DNA from: SIG587 sp045544035
GTDB lineage: Bacteria; Bacillota; Clostridia; Oscillospirales; Acutalibacteraceae
Assembly (NCBI GenBank): GCA_045544035.1
Contig: JAZPYE010000009.1
Location: 1 to 32,074 of the forward strand
Direction: 5' to 3'
Length of the DNA stretch: 32,074 bases
How positions within the stretch are numbered: the first letter of the stretch is position 1; each line of letters starts with the position of its first letter. Below, in pieces: positions 5,297 through 13,035 of the stretch. The translations under genes were made by a program, and so were the position numbers. Under the pieces are notes generated by a model. That model worked only from the letters and a program-made list of their open reading frames with translations, did not search any database and was not told where the DNA came from.

Positions 5297-7555
5297 ATGG
5301 GAGAAATTGATATAAAAACAAGGCTTAACGCCTTTTTGCAATTTGACACAAATGTAACGACTGATTCTTTAGAGCCTTACGGAAATGGTCACATTAACGA
5401 CACCTTTCTTGTTGTTGGCAAAAGGAAAAATGGGGAAACAAAGCGTTACATTCTGCAAAGGATTAACACAAATGTGTTCAAAAAGCCCCAAGAGGTAATG
5501 CACAACATAGAAATGGTTACCGAGTTTTTAAAAACCAAGACTGAGGATGAGCGCAGGGTGCTTTCTCTTGTTCGCACCAAAAGTGGCAAGGCATTTTATC
5601 AGGGGGAGAGCGGTTTTTGGAGACTTTATGACTTTGTTGAGGATGCCCTTTGTCTTGAAGCACCCGAAACGGCGGATGATTTTTATCAATCGGCAATTGC
5701 TTTTGGCGAGTTCCAAAGGCAGCTTATTGATTTCCCCGTGGATAAGCTTTATGAGACAATTCCCAATTTTCACAACACCCCCGATAGGTTTGAGAAATTT
5801 TTAGCCTCCCTTAAAAAAGACCCTCTTGGTCGCGCTGCCACAGCCCAGAGAGAAATTGAATTCGTTAAGGCGAGAAAAGCTTTTTGCAACACCCTTTTCG
5901 ATGCACAAAGGCAGGGTCGCCTGCCCTTTAGGGTTACCCACAACGATACAAAGCTTAACAATGTTATGCTTGATAAAAAGACAAGAACAGCACTTTGCGT
6001 CATTGACCTTGACACAATTATGCTGGGCTTTTCGGTTAACGATTTTGGCGATTCCATTCGCTTTGGCGCATCAACCGCGGCCGATGATGAAAAGGATTTA
6101 AGCAAGGTGCAAATGGATATTAACCTTTTTGAAACCTACGCCAAGGGCTTTATCAAGGGCTGTGGTGGACTGCTCACAAGGGATGAAATTTTGCTCCTGC
6201 CCGAGGGCGCTAAGATGATGACGCTGGAATGCGGAATCAGATTTTTAACCGATTATCTTGAGGGTGACACCTATTTTAAAACAAAATACGCTACCCAAAA
6301 CCTTGACCGCTGCAGAACACAGTTTAAACTGGTTGCAGATATGGAAAGCAAGTGGAAACAAATGAAGACAATCATTGAAAACATTGCAGATTTTAAAAAG
6401 CAAGGTGATAAAATGAAGGCAATTGTTAACGGCAAAATCATTTTAAAGGATGGCATTGTTGAAAACCGTGCTCTTATTTATTCAAGTGTTATTGAGGGCA
6501 TTGTGGATGAAAAGGATATCCCAAAGGATGCACAGGTTATTGATGCAAAGGGCGGCTTTGTTTCCCCAGGGCTAATTGACCTTCACATTCACGGCTATCT
6601 TGGCAAAGACACCTGCGACGGCGAGGAGGAAAGCCTTGAAATTATGTCAAAGGGTCTTCTTGCAAATGGTGTAACGGGTTATCTTCCAACCACAATGACC
6701 GTTGATATGGGGGTTATCAAAAGGGCGTTGGAGGTCTGCCGCACACTTAAGGAAAAGAGCAAAAGCTGGCAGGGCAGTGAAATTTTAGGCTGTCACGCTG
6801 AGGGTCCTTTTATAAACAAAAGTAAAAAGGGCGCACAGAATGAAAAGTACATTTTAAAACCAGATGCTGATTTTGTTAAGGAATATTCAGACATAATTAA
6901 AATTATAACTCTTGCACCTGAAACTGATGAAAATGATTTCTCTGCCATTCGCAAAATCTGCCAAGATACCGATGTGGTGGTTTCAATGGGTCATACCGAT
7001 GCCGATTATGCTACTGCAAAGGCGGGTATTACGGCAGGCGTTAGCCATGTAACACACCTGTTTAATGCAATGTCACCTCTTTCCCACCGCGCACCCGGCG
7101 CCACCACGGCGGCGCTTGACAGCGATGTTACCACCGAGCTTATTGTGGATACATTCCATGTTGATAAATGCTTTTATGATTTGGTTTGGGAATTAAAGGG
7201 AAGAAAGCTTGTGTTTATAACCGACTGTCTTCCTGCAGGGGGATTGCCTTTTGGGGAATACACCCTTGGTGGAGCAAAGATTGTTTATAATGATATTGTT
7301 TGCCGCCTTACCGATGGCACCGTTGCAGGCAGTGTGCTGCGACTTAACTGCGGTGTTTGGAACGCCTATAAAAATTCTCACATTCCCCTTCACGAGTGCG
7401 TTAACTGTGCATCGCTGAATGCGGCGAATGTTATCGGTATTGCCCACCGCAAGGGCTCTTTAGAGCAGGGGAAGGATGCGGATATTATCATAACCGACCA
7501 AAGCTTTGAGATTAAAAAGACCATTATCAGAGGCGAAATAAAATATGAAGCATAA
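5297..7555 (+). CDS. nagA: Fused NahK-like sugar kinase and N-acetylglucosamine-6-phosphate deacetylase
   Basis: One 752-residue frame joins two complete enzymes. Residues 1 to about 370 are an APH-fold kinase like N-acetylhexosamine kinase NahK, with catalytic HNDTKLNN (H215-N216-D217) and metal-binding VIDLDT (D237/D239). Residues 373-752 are a full-length NagA: HxH metal site H430/H432, HAEGP (E502), MGHTDAD (H566), SHVTHLFNAM (H584, H587) and catalytic FITDCLPAGG (D643). NagA converts GlcNAc-6-phosphate to glucosamine-6-phosphate; the kinase could supply phosphorylated GlcNAc, although NahK itself makes the 1-phosphate. At the junction the DNA keeps AGGTGA followed by ATG (6413), and TGA TAA stand just before it in another frame. 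The fusion may therefore come from a one-base deletion (or read error), or NagA may also start internally. The HAD gene overlaps the 3' end. Confidence 0.9.
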   Translation: MGEIDIKTRLNAFLQFDTNVTTDSLEPYGNGHINDTFLVVGKRKNGETKRYILQRINTNVFKKPQEVMHNIEMVTEFLKTKTEDERRVLSLVRTKSGKAFYQGESGFWRLYDFVEDALCLEAPETADDFYQSAIAFGEFQRQLIDFPVDKLYETIPNFHNTPDRFEKFLASLKKDPLGRAATAQREIEFVKARKAFCNTLFDAQRQGRLPFRVTHNDTKLNNVMLDKKTRTALCVIDLDTIMLGFSVNDFGDSIRFGASTAADDEKDLSKVQMDINLFETYAKGFIKGCGGLLTRDEILLLPEGAKMMTLECGIRFLTDYLEGDTYFKTKYATQNLDRCRTQFKLVADMESKWKQMKTIIENIADFKKQGDKMKAIVNGKIILKDGIVENRALIYSSVIEGIVDEKDIPKDAQVIDAKGGFVSPGLIDLHIHGYLGKDTCDGEEESLEIMSKGLLANGVTGYLPTTMTVDMGVIKRALEVCRTLKEKSKSWQGSEILGCHAEGPFINKSKKGAQNEKYILKPDADFVKEYSDIIKIITLAPETDENDFSAIRKICQDTDVVVSMGHTDADYATAKAGITAGVSHVTHLFNAMSPLSHRAPGATTAALDSDVTTELIVDTFHVDKCFYDLVWELKGRKLVFITDCLPAGGLPFGEYTLGGAKIVYNDIVCRLTDGTVAGSVLRLNCGVWNAYKNSHIPLHECVNCASLNAANVIGIAHRKGSLEQGKDADIIITDQSFEIKKTIIRGEIKYEA
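6403..6415 (+). promoter_or_regulatory. Internal ribosome binding site and start codon of the NagA half
   Basis: AGGTGATAAAATG (6403-6415) nearly equals the start signal of the esterase gene at 14955-14968. It precedes the natural NagA N-terminus MKAIVNGKI. An out-of-frame TGA TAA (6406-6411) inside it would be the old kinase stop. Internal initiation giving a 380-residue NagA is plausible but unproven. Confidence 0.65.
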
Positions 7556-8192
7556 AACGGATACGTATTTATTTGATTTTGACGGCACCCTTGTTGATTC
7601 AATGCCTGCCTATGTTTCATCAATGCTTCGTATTTTGGATGAAAACGGTATTCCTTATGAAAAGGACATTATTAGCATTATAACTCCACTGGGGGTTAAG
7701 GGCACTGCCGAATATTTCATAAGCCTGGGCCTTAAAAAAAGCCTTTTGGAAATTGTGGAGGATATGAAAAAATATCTGGCAGAGGCCTATTTTTATCATA
7801 TTCCTGCCAAGGAAAACGTTTCCCGTGTTTTAAGGGAACTTAAAACACGGGGGGCAAGCCTTAATGTTTTAACCGCCAGCCCCCACATAACCCTAGATGC
7901 TTGCCTTAAAAGGCTTGAGCTTTATGAACTTTTTGACAATGTGTGGTCCTGCGATGATTTCGGGGCCACCAAGGCCGACCCCGAAATTTATAAAATGGTG
8001 GCGGCCAAGCTTGGCAAGAATGTGAATGAGGTTTTGTTCCTCGATGACAATCTGAATGCCAACCAAACTGCAAAAAAAGCAGGTATGACTGTTTGCGGTG
8101 TTTATGATGAATCCTCAAAGGAATATGTAAATAAAATGAAGGCTGCCACCGATTATTATATTTACAATTTTTCGGAGCTTCTTGAAATTTAG
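7545..8192 (+). CDS. HAD-superfamily hydrolase, phosphoglycolate phosphatase-like
   Basis: A 215-residue HAD phosphatase. Motif I is LFDFDGTLVDS (nucleophile D11, acid/base D13), motif II VLTASPH (T110), motif III lysine in TKADPEIY (K143), and motif IV LFLDDNLNA (D167, D168). The helical cap between residues 15 and 85 marks subfamily I. It starts inside the last codons of the kinase-NagA frame (11-bp overlap), so it is translationally coupled and part of the same amino-sugar operon. A sugar-phosphate phosphatase role, perhaps relieving phosphosugar stress, is inferred from context; the substrate cannot be read from sequence. Confidence 0.87.
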   Translation: MKHKTDTYLFDFDGTLVDSMPAYVSSMLRILDENGIPYEKDIISIITPLGVKGTAEYFISLGLKKSLLEIVEDMKKYLAEAYFYHIPAKENVSRVLRELKTRGASLNVLTASPHITLDACLKRLELYELFDNVWSCDDFGATKADPEIYKMVAAKLGKNVNEVLFLDDNLNANQTAKKAGMTVCGVYDESSKEYVNKMKAATDYYIYNFSELLEI

Positions 8193-8227
8193 TGTAAAGG
8201 CAAATCTTTGTTTTAAGACCTTTTTAA

Positions 8228-8256
8228 TTGCAAGTTCCGAAAAAATGTGGTAAAAT
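8228..8256 (+). promoter_or_regulatory. Promoter of the small membrane protein gene
   Basis: TTGCAA (8228-8233), a 17-bp spacer and TAAAAT (8251-8256), followed 44 bp later by the ATG at 8300. Confidence 0.6.
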
Positions 8257-8299
8257 ATTTTTATAAATTTCCCCAATTTTAATTTCGGAGGAGCAAAAA

Positions 8300-8647
8300 A
8301 TGCCCAAACTGATTGAGCAAATTAAACACACGGTTGATGTCACCATTCCCGACAGGCAGGACCTGCCCCACAAGCTACACCCTAAAATTGACTATGTTCT
8401 TCTTGTACTGCGAAACGTTTTTGTTGCCCTAGCGGCACTATTATTCCTTATTTCTTTCGCTATCCACGAGGTGCAGTATTTAATTAAGGGCATTGCCTAT
8501 TTCTGCGGTGCGGCGGCCTATATATTCGAATGTCTTGCCGTTACCGACTGCTTCCAAACCAAGGTGCCCCACACCGAAATGTTTATGGTCTACTGCTTCG
8601 GCCCTCTTTACGTTTTAATGGGCCTCGGCTACATATTTTTGCATTAA
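8300..8647 (+). CDS. Small hypothetical membrane protein, 115 residues
   Basis: I do not recognise a family. After a charged, soluble N-terminus (residues 1-30) there are three hydrophobic segments at about 32-50 (VLLVLRNVFVALAALLFLIS), 57-78 (YLIKGIAYFCGAAAYIFEC) and 92-113 (FMVYCFGPLYVLMGLGYIF). It is therefore probably a three-span inner membrane protein. GGAGGAG lies six bases before the ATG. It has its own promoter (8228-8256) and shares a bidirectional terminator with the convergent Ig-like lipoprotein gene. No neighbour indicates its job. Confidence 0.75.
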   Translation: MPKLIEQIKHTVDVTIPDRQDLPHKLHPKIDYVLLVLRNVFVALAALLFLISFAIHEVQYLIKGIAYFCGAAAYIFECLAVTDCFQTKVPHTEMFMVYCFGPLYVLMGLGYIFLH

Positions 8648-8673
8648 AAAAAGCGGGTCAAGCCCGCTTTTTT
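8647..8673. terminator. Bidirectional terminator
   Basis: GCGGG (8653-8657) pairs with CCCGC (8663-8667) around TCAAG, flanked by A-run and T-run that extend the stem and give U-tracts on both strands. It is shared by the convergent genes ending at 8647 and 8672. Confidence 0.9.
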
Positions 8674-9079
8674 ATTTTATCTCAAATTCTATTTGGGTGG
8701 TAACTGTGCTGCTGTCAAGATAAAAGTTTTTAATCATTCGGTATTTTCCCTTTGAAAGGGGACCTTCAAAAACAGCCTTGTGCTCTGCCACACTATTTGG
8801 CTCGAGCAGAATGGAAGGGAGAATAAAGGCCTGATTTTCGTTAATTAAATACCACTTTCCGTTTTCCTGCTTTTGTAAAAGAAAGGGGTAGCCGTAATTT
8901 CCCGCTTCATCGGTGTTGTTCTTTATAACAAGGGTAACGTCGTTTTCTGTAAGGCTGCCAGGTTTCACCGTTAGGGTTATTTTGTTTTGATTTGCCGATG
9001 TATAATCTGATTCCTTCTTGCAGGCGGCAAGGGAAAAAAGCAATAAAAAACAAAGCAAAAAGCTTAAAAATCTTTTCAT
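8672..9079 (-). CDS. Lipoprotein with immunoglobulin-like domain
   Basis: A 135-residue lipoprotein. The ATG at 9079 is preferred over the one at 9085, because AAGGA lies 7 bases from the former but only one from the latter. The signal peptide ends in LAAC (C20). After a short polar spacer, residues about 33-135 form a beta-rich domain resembling the bacterial Ig-like fold found in small Gram-positive lipoproteins. Typical pieces are KITLTVKPGSL, VTLVIKNNTDEAGNYG, LLQKQENGKWYLI and LSKGKYRMIKNF. No catalytic motif is visible. It lies downstream of asnS, separated by a terminator; no clear own promoter was seen. Confidence 0.8.
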   Translation of the reverse strand: MKRFLSFLLCFLLLFSLAACKKESDYTSANQNKITLTVKPGSLTENDVTLVIKNNTDEAGNYGYPFLLQKQENGKWYLINENQAFILPSILLEPNSVAEHKAVFEGPLSKGKYRMIKNFYLDSSTVTTQIEFEIK

Positions 9080-9097
9080 TTTCATTTCCTTAAAAAT

Positions 9098-9123
9098 AAA
9101 GAGGGTGCAAAAGCACCCTCTTT
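9098..9123 (-). terminator. Terminator after asnS
   Basis: GAGGGTGC (9101-9108) pairs perfectly with GCACCCTC (9113-9120) around AAAA, extended by AAA/TTT. On the minus strand it is followed by TTTATTTTTAAGG, so it ends asnS transcription just before the lipoprotein gene. Confidence 0.9.
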
Positions 9124-9131
9124 TAAATTTA

Positions 9132-10502
9132 TTAAAGTGAACCGACTGTTCTTGGGAACAAGAGGGTATCGCGAATGTTGGAAACGCCGGTTAAATACAT
9201 AAGGGCGCGTTCAAAACCGAGGCCGAAGCCACTGTGCTCGACACTGCCGTAGCGGCGGGTGTCAATGTAGTTTCCATAGGAGGATAAATCCATTCCCTTA
9301 GCGTTCATAGCATTAAGAAGCTTATCGAGGTCGGCTTCTCTTTCACTTCCGCCAATGATTTCACCAATGCCGGGAACAAGCAGGTCGGTTGCGGCAACGG
9401 TTTTGCCATCGGGGTTTTGCTTCATATAGAAGGATTTAATATCCTTAGGATAGTTAACAACGAAAACGGGCTTTTTAAAGTGCTCATCGGTTAAATATTT
9501 CTCGTGCTCTGTCTGAAGGTCATCGCCCCATTTTGCGGGGTACTTAAACTCCTTACCGCAGGTTTCGAGGATTTTAACGGCATCGGTGTAATCAAGCTTT
9601 ACAAAGTCGCTTGAAATAACGCCGTTTAGCTTTTCAATAAGACCCTTTTCAACCCACTGGTCAAAGAATTTCATTTCCTCGGGACAGTTATCAAGAACAT
9701 CCTTTATAATATACTTAATGAAATCCTCAATGATTTCAATGAGCTCGTTTATATCTGTAAAGCAAACCTCGGGCTCAACGTGCCAGAACTCGGCGGCGTG
9801 GCGAACGGTGTTTGAATGCTCGGCGCGGAAGGTGGGACCGAAGGTGTAAATTTTCCCAAGTCCCATTGCGGCCATTTCGCCTTCAAGCTGTGCCGAAACG
9901 GTAAGGCCTGCCTTTTTGCCGAAGAAATCATTTTCGTAATATTCCTCTTCGGTTTCAAAGTCGGTTTTCCAGCCGTGGGTTGTAACGCGGAACATTTCGC
10001 CTGCACCCTCACAGTCACTGCCTGTTATAATAGGGGGCTGAACATAGCGGTAGCCGTTTTTGTGGAAATATTCGTGAATGGAGTGAGCAAGCTGGTCACG
10101 AACTGCAAAAAGAGCCTCAAAATAGCGGGTGCGAACACGCAGATGAGGAATGGTGCGCAAAAACTCGGGGGAGTGGCGCTTTTTCTGCAAAGGATAATCT
10201 GCGGCGCAGGTGCCAAGCACTTTAAGGCCTTCGCAGGTGATTTCATAACCGTTACGCTCGGATTCAACCAAGGTTCCTTCAACGCAAAGGGAAGTGCCCG
10301 ACATTGTGGCATCCTTTAAATCTATACCCGATTCCTTATCAATGATAATTTGAATATTTTTAAGGCAGGTGCCATCGTTAAGCTCGATAAAGGCGACATT
10401 TTTAGAATCTCTTGCCGTTCTTACCCAGCCGCAAACCGTAACCGATTTGCCGACATACTGCTCTGCAGTTTCAAAAAGCTTGCGAATGTCAATGTGTTTC
10501 AT
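9132..10502 (-). CDS. asnS: Asparaginyl-tRNA synthetase
   Basis: A 456-residue class IIb aminoacyl-tRNA synthetase charging tRNA-Asn in the cytoplasm. The N-terminal OB-fold anticodon-binding domain is residues about 1-120 (SVTVCGWVRTARDSKNVAFI). The catalytic domain carries motif 2 as FRAEHSNTVRHAAEFWHVEP and motif 3 as GFGLGFERALMYLTGV near the C-terminus. The GSEREADLDKL segment and the overall length fit AsnRS rather than AspRS. It follows the PrsA-like lipoprotein gene by 29 bp on the same strand, so the two are probably co-transcribed from the promoter at 11725-11753. CAGGAGAG precedes the ATG. Confidence 0.96.
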   Translation of the reverse strand: MKHIDIRKLFETAEQYVGKSVTVCGWVRTARDSKNVAFIELNDGTCLKNIQIIIDKESGIDLKDATMSGTSLCVEGTLVESERNGYEITCEGLKVLGTCAADYPLQKKRHSPEFLRTIPHLRVRTRYFEALFAVRDQLAHSIHEYFHKNGYRYVQPPIITGSDCEGAGEMFRVTTHGWKTDFETEEEYYENDFFGKKAGLTVSAQLEGEMAAMGLGKIYTFGPTFRAEHSNTVRHAAEFWHVEPEVCFTDINELIEIIEDFIKYIIKDVLDNCPEEMKFFDQWVEKGLIEKLNGVISSDFVKLDYTDAVKILETCGKEFKYPAKWGDDLQTEHEKYLTDEHFKKPVFVVNYPKDIKSFYMKQNPDGKTVAATDLLVPGIGEIIGGSEREADLDKLLNAMNAKGMDLSSYGNYIDTRRYGSVEHSGFGLGFERALMYLTGVSNIRDTLLFPRTVGSL

Positions 10503-10531
10503 TTGGGATTCTCTCCTGAAAAATGCTGTTA

Positions 10532-11692
10532 TTAATAGGGATACTTAATTTTCTTAACCTTGAACTGGTTAATTGCAAATGCAACGGTTTCAAGATCTAC
10601 TTTTGCGGCCTCAGCCTCAACTGCTGCATCAAATTCATCAAATTTCATATCGTTAATAACGGCTTCTTTTTGTCCCTCAAGGTAGTAGGGGTCGGCAGTG
10701 ATGTCGCCCTTAACAAAGAGGTAATAGTAACCGCTCTCATCATCCTTAACGAATTTAACTTCGCCTGTTTTCATAGCCTTAATGGTTTCATACTGCTTGC
10801 TGGAATATGAGGTTTCCTCATTACCAACAACCTGAGCATAGGAATCTTTAGGGGATAAAGCTTTATCTCCGGTGGAGGAGGTTGTAGAAGAGGTTGCAGA
10901 GGAAGCAACGGAGGAGGTTGCAGAGGAAGCAGTGGAGGATGTTGAAGAAGAGGTGGTGTCCTCTTTTACTTTATTATACTCTTTGTAGATTTTTTCAAAG
11001 GGCTCGCCGTTTTCAAGGCGAGTCTTGTACTTTTCAAACTCGGTCTGAACAAGAGCCTTTTCGGAGTCCTTCTTAGAGGCGACAGAAGCCGAAAGAATGT
11101 CGGCGATAACATAGTTGCTGTAAAGGAAATTCTTAATGTCGGTGTCGCTTACAGCCTTTTCGCCGCCTTCGCCATAGATAGAATTAAAATACCTATCCTC
11201 ATAAAGGCTGTAAAGGGTGTATTTTTTATAGGTGTCAAGGCTTACGCCGTTTACTTCAAACAAGGATGCATAGCCATAGTAATTCCAGTAATACTCGGTC
11301 ATAGTGAAGGAGTTGTTTTTATCCTGGTCGGAAATGGTGAGTTTCTTTTCATCACACATTTTCTTAACATAGACAAAGCGGCGCAGTGTAGCGAGAGCCT
11401 GCTCCTTAACATAGGTTTCAAAATCCTTGCCGTCAATTTCCTCGGATAAATAATCGGTGGTAGATGAGGTGGATGAGGTAGATGAGGAGGTTTCCTGTTC
11501 GGCCTTCTTTGCTTCATCAACCTTTGTGCGTGCAGCCATATCAGCGTTAATAAGGGCGCACATATAGAAGGCGCTGGTGAAGGTTTCATCACCCGATTTA
11601 ACGGCGACCTCGTTTTTTTGGTGGCAACCTGCAAAGCTTAAAACCAAAAGGGCAGCGAGACAAAGTGCCAAAACTTTTTTAAGTGTTTTCAT
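10532..11692 (-). CDS. PrsA/SurA-like peptidyl-prolyl isomerase lipoprotein
   Basis: A 386-residue lipoprotein with lipobox SFAGC (C23). The layout resembles SurA/PrsA foldases: an N-terminal helical chaperone region (about 85-200) and a parvulin-type C-terminal half (about 195-355). The pieces YVIADILSASVASKKDSEKAL and YETIKAMKTGEVKFVKDDESGYYYLFV are typical. The parvulin part is interrupted at residues 246-274 by a Ser/Thr/Ala-only linker, and a second Ser/Thr run lies at 68-79. Its expected role is folding of secreted proteins outside the membrane. Isomerase activity is not certain, because the insertion falls inside the domain. It precedes asnS in one operon. Confidence 0.78.
   Translation of the reverse strand: MKTLKKVLALCLAALLVLSFAGCHQKNEVAVKSGDETFTSAFYMCALINADMAARTKVDEAKKAEQETSSSTSSTSSTTDYLSEEIDGKDFETYVKEQALATLRRFVYVKKMCDEKKLTISDQDKNNSFTMTEYYWNYYGYASLFEVNGVSLDTYKKYTLYSLYEDRYFNSIYGEGGEKAVSDTDIKNFLYSNYVIADILSASVASKKDSEKALVQTEFEKYKTRLENGEPFEKIYKEYNKVKEDTTSSSTSSTASSATSSVASSATSSTTSSTGDKALSPKDSYAQVVGNEETSYSSKQYETIKAMKTGEVKFVKDDESGYYYLFVKGDITADPYYLEGQKEAVINDMKFDEFDAAVEAEAAKVDLETVAFAINQFKVKKIKYPY
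10871..10957. repeat. Tandem low-complexity repeat encoding a Ser/Thr/Ala linker
   Basis: On the plus strand, units such as GAGGTTGCAGAGGAAGCA recur imperfectly about three to four times. They encode residues about 246-274 of the PrsA-like lipoprotein. Such repeats can change copy number by slippage. Confidence 0.75.
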
Positions 11693-11724
11693 AAGTAGAG
11701 ACTCCTTAAATAATAATTACAATT

Positions 11725-11753
11725 ATTATACATCAAATATTTTAAAAAGTCTA
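11725..11753 (-). promoter_or_regulatory. Promoter of the PrsA-like lipoprotein / asnS operon
   Basis: On the minus strand, TAGACT (11753-11748), a 17-bp spacer and TATAAT (11730-11725), about 30 bp before the ATG at 11692. An AATAATT/AATTATT inverted repeat (11712-11727) overlaps the -10. Confidence 0.65.
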
Positions 11754-11776
11754 TATTTTTTTATCTTTAATAGCAC

Positions 11777-11805
11777 TTGTAAAAAAATAAAGGTTATGGT
11801 ATACT
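11777..11805 (+). promoter_or_regulatory. Promoter of the aminotransferase-trpS-holB operon
   Basis: TTGTAA (11777-11782), a 17-bp spacer and TATACT (11800-11805) with the extended -10 TGG directly before it. The ATG follows at 11845. Confidence 0.65.
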
Positions 11806-11844
11806 TATTTCGTATATATTTTGATTTTTCGGAAGTGTTTTTAA

Positions 11845-13035
11845 ATGGATTTTTTATTTTCTGATAATGCGGCAGGGGTTAAGCCCTCGGCCATTCGTGA
11901 GATACTTAAGCATTCGAGTCAGCCCGGTATGATTCCCTTTTCGGCAGGCAACCCTGCAGGAGAGGCTTTTCCCACCCGCGACATTGCAAGAATAACGGGT
12001 GAAATTTTAGAGCGTGAGCCCATTGCGGCGCTGCAGTATTCCGTAACCGAGGGCTTCATGCCCCTAAGAGAAAAGCTGGCAGATTATATGGGCAAAAAAC
12101 ACGGTGTTGTCAAGGACTTTGATAAAATCATTATCACAGCAGGCGCACAGCAGGTTATGAACCTTACCGCCAAGGCGCTTTGTAACCGTGGGGATACCAT
12201 TGTTTGCGAAAACCCCTCCTTTGTTGGCTCCCTTAACGCTTTTCGCAGTATGGGCGCCGTTTTAAAGGGTGTTGATATGCTGCCCGACGGCCCTGATTTG
12301 GACCAGCTTGAGGAAATTTTTAAAACCGACAAAAGGGTGAGATTTTTCTACACTATTCCTAATTTCCAAAACCCCACAGGTCTTACAATGTCCCTGGAGA
12401 AAAGAAAAGCGGTTTACGCTTTGGCCGTTAAATATAATATTCCCATTTTGGAGGATAATCCTTACGGCGACACCCGTTTTGCAGGGGAGGAACTGCCCTG
12501 TATTAAATCCTTTGATGAACAGGGACTTGTGATTTATGCAGGCACCTTTTCAAAGGTTTTATCCCCGGGAATGCGCGTTGGCTTTATGATTGGTCACAGC
12601 ACTTTGGTTGATAAGGTTGTTGCCTTAAAGCAAACCCAGGATGTTCACACAAACATTCTTTCTCAAAAAATCGCCTATGAATTTATGACAAAGTGTGATT
12701 ATGAAGCGCACCTTGAAATGCTTAAAGGCATTTACCGCAGAAAAGCGGCGCTTTGCCTTAGCGAGTTTGATAAATATTTTAGCGGCAAAATTGCTAGAAC
12801 CACCCCTGAGGGCGGTCTGTTCGCTTGGTGCACGCTTCCCGAAAGCGTTGATATGCTTTCCTTCGTGAACGAGGCATTAAAACTTAAAGTTGCCGTTGTT
12901 CCCGGCACCGCATTCTTGCCCGATGAATCGGCAAAGTGCAGTTGTTTTAGAATTAATTATTCAACTCCCAGCGATGAGCAAATCGTTTTGGGTATGAAAA
13001 AATTAGCACAGGCAGGAGAAAAATTTAAATGGTAG
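11845..13035 (+). CDS. PLP-dependent aminotransferase, class I/II (2-aminoadipate/aromatic type)
   Basis: A 396-residue fold-type I aminotransferase. The PLP-binding lysine is K237 in AGTFSKVLSPGMRVG. Other family marks are ALQYSVTEGFMPLREKLA, ITAGAQQVMNL (phosphate-binding turn), PNFQNPTGLTMS, the DNPYGDTRF aspartate and the substrate-carboxylate arginine region CFRINYS. These features place it with the LysN/MocR-type domain aminotransferases but without a GntR DNA-binding domain. Amino donor and acceptor cannot be read; aromatic or branched amino acid transamination is most common in this group. It is the first gene of a tight operon, and trpS starts 7 bp inside its end. Confidence 0.9.
   Translation: MDFLFSDNAAGVKPSAIREILKHSSQPGMIPFSAGNPAGEAFPTRDIARITGEILEREPIAALQYSVTEGFMPLREKLADYMGKKHGVVKDFDKIIITAGAQQVMNLTAKALCNRGDTIVCENPSFVGSLNAFRSMGAVLKGVDMLPDGPDLDQLEEIFKTDKRVRFFYTIPNFQNPTGLTMSLEKRKAVYALAVKYNIPILEDNPYGDTRFAGEELPCIKSFDEQGLVIYAGTFSKVLSPGMRVGFMIGHSTLVDKVVALKQTQDVHTNILSQKIAYEFMTKCDYEAHLEMLKGIYRRKAALCLSEFDKYFSGKIARTTPEGGLFAWCTLPESVDMLSFVNEALKLKVAVVPGTAFLPDESAKCSCFRINYSTPSDEQIVLGMKKLAQAGEKFKW

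Noticed and set aside
6391..6408. Programmed -1 frameshift at the T/A run of the kinase-NagA junction to give a free kinase
   Set aside because: The run TTT AAA AAG is not a proper X XXY YYZ slippery heptamer in frame; slipping at TTT gives an immediate TAA, so no strong case can be made.
9816..10319. 167-codon plus-strand frame
   Set aside because: It is fully antisense to the conserved asnS catalytic region, with no start signal or recognisable domain.
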